Origin: Cecembia calidifontis
GTDB taxonomy: Bacteria > Bacteroidota > Bacteroidia > Cytophagales > Cyclobacteriaceae
NCBI RefSeq assembly: GCF_004216715.1
Contig: NZ_SGXG01000001.1
Location: forward strand, 4,840,501 to 4,904,500
Direction of reading: 5' to 3'
Length of the DNA stretch: 64,000 nucleotides
The notes under the pieces were generated by a model, which was not told the DNA's origin, did no database searches, and saw nothing but the letters and a program-made list of their open reading frames with translations. Positions 1 to 9,158 of the stretch are shown piece after piece. Position 1 is the stretch's first letter, and each line of letters starts with the position of its first letter. A program made the position numbers and the translations under genes.

Positions 1-1
1 C

Positions 2-130
2 AACAAATTGCCGGATAACAGATCAACTCCATCCACAAAAACCGGAAGCGCAAACAATACAGTTGCCTTTCCTGACCATATTCCACCATTGCCACCGGTC
101 AGAAATTCCAATCCAATTAAAAATCAATAG
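2..130 (+). CDS. C-terminal end of an unidentified protein (cut by window edge)
   Basis: From base 2 there is an open frame of 42 codons that ends at TAG 128-130. It is rich in Pro, Asn, Ser and Thr and shows no domain I recognise. An open run of this length can occur by chance, so the call rests only on its position at the edge, the reasonable composition and the gap before the next gene. If real, it is the tail of a gene that starts left of the window. Confidence 0.4.
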   Translation, partial: NKLPDNRSTPSTKTGSANNTVAFPDHIPPLPPVRNSNPIKNQ

Positions 131-214
131 CCATTAATCTCTTGAACCTAAAAGCATGTGAATGCAAAGTAATCCCTAAACTTTAATTCCTATTAAGACA
201 CTATCCTACACTGT

Positions 215-709
215 ATGAAAACCAAAAACCTTCCCGAAGAAGTGATGGTTTACTATACTGAAAGGAATGCTTCTACCAGACTTTGGTATCAACAACCTAT
301 AGATGAAATCAACGAAATGCTAAAAAATCTAAGTGAAAAGGAGCTTTCAGAACCTGCCATTATTGCCAGTGATGGTAGCGGTTATCCTTTAGATAAGTTT
401 GTGGAATTAGGGAGTCCCTATTCCTTTATCCTGATCAGACCTGATTTGTCTTATTACAATACCAAGCTCCCGCTTTCTGCTCCCCAAATGTTCAGCATTG
501 TCCTTACCATCAGTCATGGTGATCCGGTATTTGAACATATTTACAGCACAATTTCTAAAGGCATTGAGGAAAATATCCCCCAATTCAAAGCCCTTTTGGC
601 AGATCAATCGCAGGTGACATTTAAAAAAAAAATAACCTGTTTGATTTACATTTTTCATCGTACCGTAAAAATCACTGGAAATGAAGGCAAGCAACTACTT
701 TTTCTTTAA
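215..709 (+). CDS. Hypothetical cytoplasmic protein, C-terminus probably frameshifted
   Basis: I do not recognise the family. The 164-residue product has no signal peptide or membrane segment; residues 1-135 look like an ordinary mixed alpha/beta protein (for example the stretch DGSGYPLDKF near residue 53). A run of ten A at 623-632 lies inside the frame. After it the predicted residues become hydrophobic and atypical. Removing one A gives a more protein-like tail (NLFDLHFSSYRKNHWK) that stops at TGA 682-684. So the true end may be 684, through a sequencing or slippage frameshift. The gene stands alone between two non-coding stretches. The first 135 residues are likely real; the function is unknown. 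Confidence 0.5.
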   Translation: MKTKNLPEEVMVYYTERNASTRLWYQQPIDEINEMLKNLSEKELSEPAIIASDGSGYPLDKFVELGSPYSFILIRPDLSYYNTKLPLSAPQMFSIVLTISHGDPVFEHIYSTISKGIEENIPQFKALLADQSQVTFKKKITCLIYIFHRTVKITGNEGKQLLFL

Positions 710-759
710 TTCCATTTTTAAAAGCAACTTATCGGCATCAATAACAAGTTAAAATTTCA

Positions 760-775
760 CGCTGCGATCGCAGCG
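760..775. repeat. 16-bp perfect GC-rich palindrome
   Basis: CGCTGCGATCGCAGCG is a perfect palindrome with a central GCGATCGC octamer. It lies in an otherwise AT-rich stretch (710-985) that holds no gene I can support. A second partial copy of the arm (CCCGCTGCGAG) follows at about 788-798. It may be a protein-binding or repeat-element site. No T-run follows, so it is not a simple terminator. Confidence 0.4.
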
Positions 776-985
776 GCTACCCTGCGCCCGCTGCGAGAAA
801 CCAATTATTATTTGAAGTTTTGCGAATTTTTAATTTAAAGGATGACTTTTTTAAAAGGCCTTGAACAATGCCTTATTTCCAGGGTATTGGCAAAAGAGCC
901 CTAAACCCATCTCTTTTTATAAAATCCCCTTTTTACAGGATGTCGGAGGCTCCTGGAATGCATTAGCTTTCCTAAAAATTCTGCT

Positions 986-1729
986 ATGAAATTCCTGTTG
1001 ACAATTCTGTTTTCCATTTCACTCATGTTGGCTTTTGGCCAAAGTTCAGCACAGAACAATCCCAAATCTGACAGTTTGGACATTAATCTCAGACCTGTCT
1101 ACGACATCGACAGCAACCGCTACGAGGTGATCAAAATCGGTAATCAGTACTGGTTCAAAGAAAACCTGAAGACTACACATTACAGGGACACCACACGCAT
1201 TTCCGGTGGATTGGATGACACAGCCTGGTCCAGTACCAAGTCCGGCGCGTATGCAGCCTATGAAAACAATCCCAAGAATATTTCCAAATATGGCCTGCTT
1301 TACAATGGCTATGCCGTCGTCACAGGAAAACTTTGCCCCATTGGCTGGCATATTCCAAGTGATAAGGAATGGCGGGATCTGGAGCAATTTCTTGGCTTGG
1401 CCGCCTCTGAACTGGAACGGACAGGGGAAAGGGGAAATATAGCCCCAAAACTTAAAACAGGTACCGGATGGAACCCTTCTTCATTCACAGGGGACAATTC
1501 CAGCGGTTTTGGGATACTCCCTGCAGGTTCCAGGATCCCTAATGGGGAATTCACCACAATGGGGCAGTACGGAAATTTTTGGACTTACACGGTGTATGAT
1601 GACCGGTATGGTCTCTTGTATCTCTGGAACCACCATGTGCATTACAATACAGATGCTGTAGGAAGAATTTACACGCTCGCAAACAACGGCTATTCCTGCC
1701 GCTGCATCAAAGACCAAAACCCAAAATAA
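986..1729 (+). CDS. Secreted FISUMP-domain protein
   Basis: The product (247 aa) starts with a signal peptide of about 22 residues (hydrophobic core LLTILFSISLMLAFG, then SSAQ) and should be exported. The rest matches the Fibrobacter succinogenes major paralogous (FISUMP) domain: YEVIKIGNQYWFKENLKTT near the start, CPIGWHIPSDKEW in the middle, and a closing GYSCRCIKD. FISUMP domains are common on surface or secreted proteins of Bacteroidota and Fibrobacterota; their role is not established. It precedes three further exported proteins on the same strand, with a 59-bp gap to the next, so a shared transcript is possible. Confidence 0.85.
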   Translation: MKFLLTILFSISLMLAFGQSSAQNNPKSDSLDINLRPVYDIDSNRYEVIKIGNQYWFKENLKTTHYRDTTRISGGLDDTAWSSTKSGAYAAYENNPKNISKYGLLYNGYAVVTGKLCPIGWHIPSDKEWRDLEQFLGLAASELERTGERGNIAPKLKTGTGWNPSSFTGDNSSGFGILPAGSRIPNGEFTTMGQYGNFWTYTVYDDRYGLLYLWNHHVHYNTDAVGRIYTLANNGYSCRCIKDQNPK

Positions 1730-1788
1730 TTGGGCTTACTAAAATACTAAAATGAAGAATATTCCAAACTCCATAACATGAATGCCAT

Positions 1789-4101
1789 ATGAAAACCCTC
1801 AAGATTTCAAGATCCGTTAAAGCATTCTTTATCGTGATTGCTGTTCTGTTCTTCAGCATACAAGCAGAAGCACAGGTCAAGGAAGGAAAACAACCCCCTT
1901 TGAAAGGGCTGGGGTCAAAATTCAAGGAAAAAGCCATTCCGGAAGTACTGGGAGGAAAAAAGCAAGATGAAAAAGAAAGCAATTCAAAAGGAAAAAATTC
2001 TGAAAAGAAAGAAGGGCAATCTGAAGAAGAGGTAGAAGATCCTGAAGAAGAAATTTTTGATGAAGATGAGGAGGATATTGACAAATTGGCGGATAAGATG
2101 ATCCGGCAACTGGGACATAACCCAGATGACGTCAAAAGGATGATGGAAGAAGGCCCCGAATCCAATCCAAGAATGATTCCTGAGCCGGACGAAAAAGTAT
2201 TGGCCAGTATAAAAGCCACACCTAAGAATGGAGCAGAGCTGTTGAATTATATCAAAAATTTCGAAAACGGCGCAGAGCGGGCCCTCAGTCCGCAAGCAAA
2301 AAAGGAGGTGACCCCCCATTTGAACAAAGGGCTTCAGACCAAAGAAGCTGCTTACATGATGTGGCTGGTAGGTAAACAAGAACCTGCAGCTTATCTCTTG
2401 CTGAAAGCTTCAATCTCAGATCCACAGGATGAGGTTCTTCTTAGCAATCTTTCCTCAGTCATCACTATGGCAGGCTATGCAGAAAAAAGCATTCCGATCC
2501 TTGAATACCTCTATGCAAAATATCCCCAAAGCAGTATCATCAACAACAATCTGGGACAGGCATGGCTCAGTCTCGGTCAAGTTACAAAAGCTAAACCATA
2601 TCTGGAAAAGGCTGTAACAGCCTATGAACAACACCCTGAAGCAAACCGAAGCCTGGCCAGGATAGCATTAAAGGAAGGTAATCATACTATGGCAAAGGTC
2701 TATCTTAAAAATGCACTAAAAGGCGGATTTTCACAGGAAGCTTACTACGAATTAAAAGACCTCGATCCTGGCCAAACTCAGGAAAGAATAGAGTCCATTA
2801 AAATAAATCACCAGGGTAAACACAAAGAAATTGCCATTACGAAACGGTTTACAATGCCAAAAGTACCTGAAAATGTACATGTAGCTTTAAGCAGGGAACA
2901 GGATATTGCAGATTTTTTTCATGGGCTCCAACTTACCCTTGAGGCATTGAGAGCAAAGTATCCATCTGCCACAGATAATATACTTACCGGCTACAGTAAT
3001 ATAAGTAATCAAATGGCAATCAACACCAAAAAAATGAACAGTCTTGAAGATGTTCAGAAACAATATCAATTAGCTGCCCAAATTTGGCACCCTTTTAAAA
3101 TCCAGGCTCAAGAAGTGTTGATGGCTGAAATTGATGATTCCTATGCGAGCAGTTTTACAAAAAGGATAGAAAAGTTACAAAAATCCAGAGATGCTCAGAT
3201 AGACGCAATGGAGAAATCGTTTGGTCCTGAAATCCAAAAAATAAATGAAACCTCCAATAGAATAGCTGTCCTGGAAGACGGTAATGGTTCAGGTAGTGAA
3301 ATTAATGCGCTGATAAAACAATTGTGCGAAATGAGAAAGCGCTTAGAAAAATCAAGAATGGAAAAATCAGCTGCAATAAACAATGCATTTGTACATGAAA
3401 TGGAATCTTTAGCATTTCAACAATTGCAAGAGTTAACCTATTGGTATACACTCTACTTTCTACCTCAGGATCCTGTAGAGTTTAACTATGCCTTATACGG
3501 TGATTACTTGAATACATTAGCCAAACTTCAGAAATACTACCCATACCCTGTTGTAAATTATGATGAAATTGGTTGCGATTTAATTCCAAAAGAATCTCCT
3601 AAAGCAAATGGAAAGATGTCAGTATGGGAGGACTCGCATTGCATTACCTACTGGGATCTTGATTTCCACTTTGTAAAAAGTAAGTTTACCTGCAAGGAAG
3701 CGACCGTAGGCGGTAAACTTTATGATATAGAATTCGGAGGTGGACAAAAATATGACCCATCGACATTAGAAACTGTTGAACATTCTTTATACCTAGGAGG
3801 AAAAGTCCGAGAAAGAGGAGTGACTATGGGAAAATCACTGGAATCAAAAATTGGAGCTGAACTGGTGACGACAGTGAAACTGGATGGGAATTTTCAGCTT
3901 AAAGACATCATTGTAAAAGCCTCAATAGGAACAGAATTGGGATTACATGTCCCTAAATCAACAGACCCAAATGATAGCGGTCTCGATATCAGACAGGCAG
4001 CATCGATTGGGGTTTCAAAAGAATATGAAATATCCATTTTAAGTGGCTTCAGAGGAGATGTTCCAAAAGTAACTACCGTAGGCAACATCTTCAATCAATA
4101 A
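1789..4101 (+). CDS. Exported TPR-repeat protein
   Basis: A 770-residue protein with a signal peptide (residues 1-29, ending QAEAQ). A very acidic, lysine- and glutamate-rich low-complexity segment spans about residues 55-105. Residues about 185-320 form tetratricopeptide-like helical repeats (ILEYLYAKYPQSSIINNNLG, AKPYLEKAVTAYEQHPEANR). A long, probably coiled-coil region covers about 440-560. The C-terminal 200 residues are rich in Gly and beta-type sequence and end in a repeat-like sheet. TPRs suggest a scaffold or assembly role in the periplasm or envelope. I do not recognise the C-terminal domain. It probably forms an operon with the next two secreted proteins. Confidence 0.8.
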   Translation: MKTLKISRSVKAFFIVIAVLFFSIQAEAQVKEGKQPPLKGLGSKFKEKAIPEVLGGKKQDEKESNSKGKNSEKKEGQSEEEVEDPEEEIFDEDEEDIDKLADKMIRQLGHNPDDVKRMMEEGPESNPRMIPEPDEKVLASIKATPKNGAELLNYIKNFENGAERALSPQAKKEVTPHLNKGLQTKEAAYMMWLVGKQEPAAYLLLKASISDPQDEVLLSNLSSVITMAGYAEKSIPILEYLYAKYPQSSIINNNLGQAWLSLGQVTKAKPYLEKAVTAYEQHPEANRSLARIALKEGNHTMAKVYLKNALKGGFSQEAYYELKDLDPGQTQERIESIKINHQGKHKEIAITKRFTMPKVPENVHVALSREQDIADFFHGLQLTLEALRAKYPSATDNILTGYSNISNQMAINTKKMNSLEDVQKQYQLAAQIWHPFKIQAQEVLMAEIDDSYASSFTKRIEKLQKSRDAQIDAMEKSFGPEIQKINETSNRIAVLEDGNGSGSEINALIKQLCEMRKRLEKSRMEKSAAINNAFVHEMESLAFQQLQELTYWYTLYFLPQDPVEFNYALYGDYLNTLAKLQKYYPYPVVNYDEIGCDLIPKESPKANGKMSVWEDSHCITYWDLDFHFVKSKFTCKEATVGGKLYDIEFGGGQKYDPSTLETVEHSLYLGGKVRERGVTMGKSLESKIGAELVTTVKLDGNFQLKDIIVKASIGTELGLHVPKSTDPNDSGLDIRQAASIGVSKEYEISILSGFRGDVPKVTTVGNIFNQ

Positions 4102-4206
4102 ATATTGCCCTGCACGGCTTTTTTTTACATTAATATCCTGAAAAAAAGGGATGGTGCAGGGCTATTGATAGACTTAAATTTAAGGATAACAAGCTACCAA
4201 AACGCC

Positions 4207-5286
4207 ATGAAAGCTCTAGGATTTCAAACCAATTTTCTCAGAACAAGCCTACTTAGGACTACAATGATTACTACTATTTTTTTTGGAACAATTGTCAGGA
4301 CATTTCCCCAACAAGCTGAAAAATATGGGAATGTAACCTTTACTGCCCCCAAAGATTGGATCAGAAATACGGCAGCAGGCTACCTTGCCTTCACCAAGGT
4401 CGATCAAAATTCAGGTGAATTCGCCAGGATCATCCTTTACCAGGAAGAAAAGTCCTCCGGCTCCCTGGATGTGGATTTTAAAGAAGATTGGCAATCCTTG
4501 GTTGTAAAAAATTATCAGCCCAAGGAATTGACCGATTTTTTCAAGACTTCCTTCAATTCCAGTTGGAATGCAATCGTGGGTGTTGCTCCTTATACCTACC
4601 AAAACCAAAATCAGGCAGTAGTCCTGGTGACTATTTCCAATGGAGAACGGAAGACAAGCTATGTCTTCCTCAGCAATTCAACCACTTATGAAAAAGAATT
4701 GGAAGCTTTTGGCAGTTCCATGGATTTTTCTGATCCGTCGATAGTTGCTAATGCCAATAAAAAAGAGCAAAGCAAACCTTTACCCAAAGAACTGATGATA
4801 GACCAACAGCTTTTGGGAAAATGGAACAGGTCAGCCTCTATTTCACCGCTTTGGGTCAGTCCTGCCCATTGGGGCACATCAGGTTACACTACCTGCCGCT
4901 ATAATTTTTTGGACAACGGTACCTATGAATACACCGAAAGGAATTTCAGCAACTCCTTTGAATCCATCATTGTGGTGAGGGAATTTGGAGATTACACAGC
5001 GAGGGATGGCTTACTTACTGTCAACCCCAAAGAAAGCTGGGTGGAAAAGTATACCAAGAAAAACGGGGTGGATGAATTGGGTGCCTTGGAAGAAAGAAAA
5101 AGCAGGGCTTTGGAATCTACCAGTTACAGGTATGGATTCCATTTTTTTGAAGGGATCCAATTGTGGAATCTGGTATTACAGGCGGATAAACCCACAGCAA
5201 GAGACGGTAGTTTCAGTTCCAACACCGCCTATTCCAACGCCTATTATTTTGACAGAAGGTTTACTGAATCAAACCTGCTCAAATAA
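4207..5286 (+). CDS. Exported protein of unknown function
   Basis: The open frame extends upstream to a TTG at 4105, but the sensible start is ATG 4207 (359 aa), because this gives a signal-peptide-like N-terminus (basic, then TTMITTIFFGTIV); ATG 4264 is an alternative. The mature part opens with a sequence (YGNVTFTAPKDWIRNTAAGY) seen in stress-type or lipocalin-like uncharacterised proteins of Bacteroidota. Its second half has a WNRS...YTTCRYNFLDNGTYEYTER stretch like the small beta-barrel domains that measure deviation from a template fold, but I assign no family. It lies 105 bp behind the TPR protein and 18 bp before the next gene, so operon membership is likely. Confidence 0.7.
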   Translation: MKALGFQTNFLRTSLLRTTMITTIFFGTIVRTFPQQAEKYGNVTFTAPKDWIRNTAAGYLAFTKVDQNSGEFARIILYQEEKSSGSLDVDFKEDWQSLVVKNYQPKELTDFFKTSFNSSWNAIVGVAPYTYQNQNQAVVLVTISNGERKTSYVFLSNSTTYEKELEAFGSSMDFSDPSIVANANKKEQSKPLPKELMIDQQLLGKWNRSASISPLWVSPAHWGTSGYTTCRYNFLDNGTYEYTERNFSNSFESIIVVREFGDYTARDGLLTVNPKESWVEKYTKKNGVDELGALEERKSRALESTSYRYGFHFFEGIQLWNLVLQADKPTARDGSFSSNTAYSNAYYFDRRFTESNLLK

Positions 5287-5304
5287 GTTAAAATGTCCAG
5301 TGCC

Positions 5305-6597
5305 ATGAATAAATCCATGCTGTTTTTTTGCATTTTGATTTTTGGCCTGATCCGAATAGGATGGTCTCAAGAGCCTTGTCCTCCCGGTTTTTTGACCATC
5401 AGGTGGACAAAGTCTGATGATTTTACAGATCCCACTGGGATAGATAAAAATAACCGCCTAAATGCAGCCTTCCTATCTTCTCAACCAGCAATGATTCCCC
5501 GTCTAAACAAAGCCTTGGATTGGTTCAAAAGACATGAAAAATTACTGGATGGTGCATTTAGGGTTTGGTCAAGGAATCATTTTTCACCTGGAAATCCACA
5601 TCCTGATGCACTTGCCAGTGATTCTTGGTATCAATCCACCGGAAGGTTGGGACATTATTACCTTTCTATCAGTTCAAGATTTACCTCTTGTGAGGGGGAA
5701 AAAGCTAAAGAATATCTTGGTCCGGCATGGGTACATATCCGTTTCAACCATTTCGACCATATTGCCACTACTATCAGGACAAAAGATGGACCCTATCTCC
5801 TGAATGGAAAACCGATTTATGAAATTCCGGAATTACATTCTTCCAATGGAAGAATTGATTATTATGAATACCCGGGAGATGCTCCTGATTATGTGGTGAA
5901 TTATACCGGTTGGTGGTTTAAACATGCATTTATTCTCCGAAATTCTGAGAAGCCTTTTTTTATACCTTTAACCCAAAGGGAATTTCTCCAGGAGTACTTG
6001 ATTGGATTGGAGAAATTTTATCTGGAAGTCAGAAATCTGATCGTCAACCATACCCAAGTATACAGTCCTGAAGAAATACTGGCAGAACGGGACGCCCGAA
6101 TTGCTGAAATTAAGAAAAATGCCGAAGAAAGAGGTTTATCGCAAAATAGCCTGGAACATTCCCTGAAAACGACAGAAGAATTTTATAGAAATAAACTGGA
6201 GGAGGAGAAAAATAAAATCTCAGTTCAGTCTGCTGAAATTGATAAACAATTTAAAGAAAGTACCAATTTAATTAAGGAGTATTTGGACACCCAACCGGAG
6301 TCCATATTGAAAAAACCGATCAGAAAGTTTGATATCATTTTCAGTTATGAAGTTGCCGCCATCCAACATCTTCTTGAGGAACTGAATGCTCCTATGCCTG
6401 AAAGGGTATGGGGACTCAATACGCAGATTGTTTATATCAATCCGGAGTATTTTGATGCTACCCTTTCCCCTGATGTACCCCAAATGATTGCATTGGAAAT
6501 TGTCAACCTGGAAAATACTCACCTGCATCTCAACCGCCTCGCCTACTACCTAAGGGAAAATTGGGATTTTGGGGAGTTAATGGAATTGCTGAAATAA
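5305..6597 (+). CDS. Exported protein of unknown function
   Basis: ATG 5305 is chosen over ATG 5293 because it begins a clean signal peptide (MNKSMLFFCILIFGLIRIGWSQ). The mature protein (about 408 aa) has two parts: an N-terminal globular part with aromatic-rich sequence (WVHIRFNHFDHIATTIRTKDG) and a charged helical part (residues about 255-330) that predicts as a coiled coil. No catalytic motif stands out. It is the last of three closely spaced same-strand exported proteins (1789-6597), which suggests they act together in the envelope. The gap to the next gene (167 bp) holds a separate operator. Confidence 0.7.
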   Translation: MNKSMLFFCILIFGLIRIGWSQEPCPPGFLTIRWTKSDDFTDPTGIDKNNRLNAAFLSSQPAMIPRLNKALDWFKRHEKLLDGAFRVWSRNHFSPGNPHPDALASDSWYQSTGRLGHYYLSISSRFTSCEGEKAKEYLGPAWVHIRFNHFDHIATTIRTKDGPYLLNGKPIYEIPELHSSNGRIDYYEYPGDAPDYVVNYTGWWFKHAFILRNSEKPFFIPLTQREFLQEYLIGLEKFYLEVRNLIVNHTQVYSPEEILAERDARIAEIKKNAEERGLSQNSLEHSLKTTEEFYRNKLEEEKNKISVQSAEIDKQFKESTNLIKEYLDTQPESILKKPIRKFDIIFSYEVAAIQHLLEELNAPMPERVWGLNTQIVYINPEYFDATLSPDVPQMIALEIVNLENTHLHLNRLAYYLRENWDFGELMELLK

Positions 6598-6717
6598 CAG
6601 CAAAAAAACATCATGATTATTTGTTCTAAATGAGATAATAGCAGTCAGAAGAGCGGAGACCCATGGATTTTTTTTTGAAAAATTCAATTCAGCCAGGCCA
6701 ATTTTTCAATCCAAATC

Positions 6718-6736
6718 CATTGAAACTGTTTCAATG
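6718..6736. promoter_or_regulatory. LacI-type operator candidate upstream of sugar permease
   Basis: CATTGAAACTGTTTCAATG is a perfect 19-bp inverted repeat (9-bp arms, one central base), ending 28 bp before the ATG of the permease gene. The GAAAC/GTTTC arms resemble operators of LacI-family sugar repressors. No lacI-type gene is in the window, so the regulator would be elsewhere. Seen: the repeat. Inferred: its role. Confidence 0.5.
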
Positions 6737-6764
6737 AAAAGTCAAATTGCTTACTTTTCCACTT

Positions 6765-7937
6765 ATGGACAAATCCCTCCGACTCAGATTCCTTATACTC
6801 ATATCCTTTATTGCTTTTATCAGTCTTGGTCTACCCGATGGATTACTGGGAATTGCCTGGCCTTTTATTTCTAATAAACTGGGAATTCCTCTGGACAACC
6901 TCGGTGTACTCTTGATGTTTTTTGTGGCGGGCTACCTGAGTTCCAGTTTGACGAACAGTAAAATCATGTCCAAAATCAGTCTGGGTTGGCTCCTTGCGTT
7001 CAGCTGTTTTCTTACAGGGACAAGCTTATTTGGATTTGCGGTTTCGGATTACTGGATTTTTCTGATTTTTTCGGTCTATTTTCTTGGTGCCGGAGGCGGG
7101 GCCATAGACACTTTGCTCAATATTTTTGCCTCTGCAAAATTCAGCCCCAGTGTGGTCAATTGGCTCCATGCTTTTTATGGTATCGGCGCCACCTCAGGCC
7201 CTCTCATCTTGACCTGGTTCTTTACCATGGGGCACACCTGGAAATCAGGTTATTTCTTTGTGGGTTCCATACAGATTTCCCTTGGCATCCTGTTCTTACT
7301 TACTTCCAAGATGTGGGCAGTAAAAGAGGATAACAAAGAAAGCAAACAAGAAAAGATATCTTACCGCTTGACCCTCCAAAAACCCTTGGTCTGGCTGAGC
7401 ATTGTGATTTTTTTCATATATACAGGACTAGAGGTAAGTGTGGGCCAATGGTTATTTACCATCCTGACCAAGTCCAGGACTATTCCGGAAGAATCAGCAG
7501 GCTTATGGGTAAGTACATTTTGGGGAAGCCTAACCATCGGGAGGATTTTATTCGGGTTCCTATTGCAAAGAAACAATGCCATTCAGGTACTGTATATAGC
7601 CATGGCCGGGATCATATTGGGGGCGGGGGCTTTTATGACTGATCTATCCACTTTAATGAGCTTCACAGGAATCTTTTTAATTGGATTTTCTTGTGCTCCT
7701 ATTTTCCCTTCGATGATAGCCCTGGTGCCAAACCTTTTTGGGGAAAAGTTTGCTGCCAATATTATTGGTTTCCAAGTCTCTGCAGCCATGATTGGAGGAG
7801 CTATTCTGCCGGCTGTTTCAGGTTTTCTTACAGATACCTTTGGTTTGGAAATCATTCCGGTCTCATTCCTGATCCAGGCAATTTTTTTGGCCTTATCCTA
7901 CGTTTTTCTCATCAAAAACCTGAAAATCAAATACTGA
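6765..7937 (+). CDS. MFS transporter, sugar-permease type
   Basis: A 390-residue integral membrane protein with about 12 hydrophobic segments. ATG 6765 is preferred over the upstream TTG 6747. The first segment ends in LGLPDGLLGIAWPFIS and helix 5 carries WLHAFYGIGATSGP, a pattern typical of MFS proteins related to FucP-type sugar:proton symporters and other BCR/FHS-like members. A substrate cannot be read from sequence. The 19-bp operator just upstream and the following sugar-related genes fit import of a carbohydrate. No partner is needed for the family. The 146-bp gap to the next gene makes separate transcription plausible. Confidence 0.8.
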   Translation: MDKSLRLRFLILISFIAFISLGLPDGLLGIAWPFISNKLGIPLDNLGVLLMFFVAGYLSSSLTNSKIMSKISLGWLLAFSCFLTGTSLFGFAVSDYWIFLIFSVYFLGAGGGAIDTLLNIFASAKFSPSVVNWLHAFYGIGATSGPLILTWFFTMGHTWKSGYFFVGSIQISLGILFLLTSKMWAVKEDNKESKQEKISYRLTLQKPLVWLSIVIFFIYTGLEVSVGQWLFTILTKSRTIPEESAGLWVSTFWGSLTIGRILFGFLLQRNNAIQVLYIAMAGIILGAGAFMTDLSTLMSFTGIFLIGFSCAPIFPSMIALVPNLFGEKFAANIIGFQVSAAMIGGAILPAVSGFLTDTFGLEIIPVSFLIQAIFLALSYVFLIKNLKIKY

Positions 7938-8083
7938 AATATTTAAATTTCATCATTCGTCCATACCTGATTTTCACCAGTTAAACGGCTGATTTTTCAT
8001 TCGGTCGATTTTCATTATGTTATTATTACACATAGAACTAAACTTAGGCTAATTTGCTCAACCTCAAATAACCCGATTTCCTG

Positions 8084-9112
8084 ATGAAAAACAGAAGAGA
8101 ATTTTTGAAAAACTCCTTAATGGTTGCAACTGGACTATCCCTGACGCCTTTGTGGCTGGAAGGGGCTCCGGCCATCATCAAATCCTACAATAAGCCCAAT
8201 TCCAAGATCAATGGGGTGCAGATAGGTTGTATAACCTATTCTTATCGCTCTATGCAGGATCAGAGCCTTGAAGCAAACATTCAGTATATCAAAGAGTCGG
8301 GCATAAGTGCAGTGGAAATGATGGGGGAACCAGTGGAATATTTTGCCGGGATGCCACAACCAACCTTCAACCGGATGAGGGCTTTCCAATTAGGGGGCAA
8401 ACAGCGAAGGGGTGAGGAACTGACCGCAAGTGAAAAGGAAGAATTGGCGGAAATCAGATCCCAATCAGAGGCATACGCCAAGCTTGTAGCGGATTGGAGA
8501 AACAAGACTGATTTCAAAAAATTTGAGCAGGCAGCCAAAATGTTTAAAGATGCCGGAATTGAGGTTTATGCTTTTAAGCCCAATGCTTTTGGCGTAAATA
8601 ATTCAGACGCCGAAGTAGCTTATGGCATGAAAGCAGCGAAAATTCTGGGTGCCAGCCATATCACCTTGGAGCATCCATCCGATGATGCTCAAACCCTCCG
8701 TCTGGGAAAACTGGGAGATATCCACAAAATGAAAGTGGGCTATCACGGACACGAGCAGCAGACTTTTACCTTTTGGGACACTTCCTTGGCACAGAGCAAA
8801 AGCAATGGACTGAACTTCGATATTGGCCACTACATAGCAGCAGGCCATCCCGACATGATGGAACTCATCCAAAAACAACAGGCAAGAATCTGGAGCATGC
8901 ACATCAAAGACCGTCAAACCCCCGCTAACGGAAAAGGCAATTTAGCTTGGGGAACGGGAGATACGCCTGTTGAAGAAGTATTGAGGATGATGCGCGACAA
9001 AAAATATAAATTTCCTGCCACCATCGAGCTGGAATACCAGGTTCCGGGCAATTCTGACGCCGTTAAAGAAGTACAAAAATGCCTTGAATTCTGTAGAAAG
9101 GCCCTAGTTTAA
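8084..9112 (+). CDS. Exported sugar phosphate isomerase/epimerase-like TIM barrel
   Basis: The 342-residue protein begins with a Tat-like or Sec leader (KNRREFLKNSLMVATGLSLTPLW). The body is a xylose-isomerase-like TIM barrel (AP_endonuc_2 fold). The usual metal ligands are visible on successive strands: Glu in ITLEHPSDD, Asp in NFDIGH, His in WSMHIKD and Glu in ATIELEY. Members isomerise or epimerise keto-sugars or act in breakdown of 3-keto-glycosides. Exported members often sit next to Gfo/Idh/MocA enzymes and PQQ-type dehydrogenases. Here the next gene starts 46 bp downstream, so an operon with the PQQ/cytochrome protein is likely. Confidence 0.85.
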   Translation: MKNRREFLKNSLMVATGLSLTPLWLEGAPAIIKSYNKPNSKINGVQIGCITYSYRSMQDQSLEANIQYIKESGISAVEMMGEPVEYFAGMPQPTFNRMRAFQLGGKQRRGEELTASEKEELAEIRSQSEAYAKLVADWRNKTDFKKFEQAAKMFKDAGIEVYAFKPNAFGVNNSDAEVAYGMKAAKILGASHITLEHPSDDAQTLRLGKLGDIHKMKVGYHGHEQQTFTFWDTSLAQSKSNGLNFDIGHYIAAGHPDMMELIQKQQARIWSMHIKDRQTPANGKGNLAWGTGDTPVEEVLRMMRDKKYKFPATIELEYQVPGNSDAVKEVQKCLEFCRKALV

Positions 9113-9158
9113 TTTTACTCAAATAAATTGTAAGCAATATATGTGCATCCCAAATCCC

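Noticed and set aside
1707..2219. Minus-strand serine-rich frame
   Set aside because: It is the reverse strand of the Lys/Glu-rich low-complexity region of the TPR protein, which creates artificial Ser/Phe runs.
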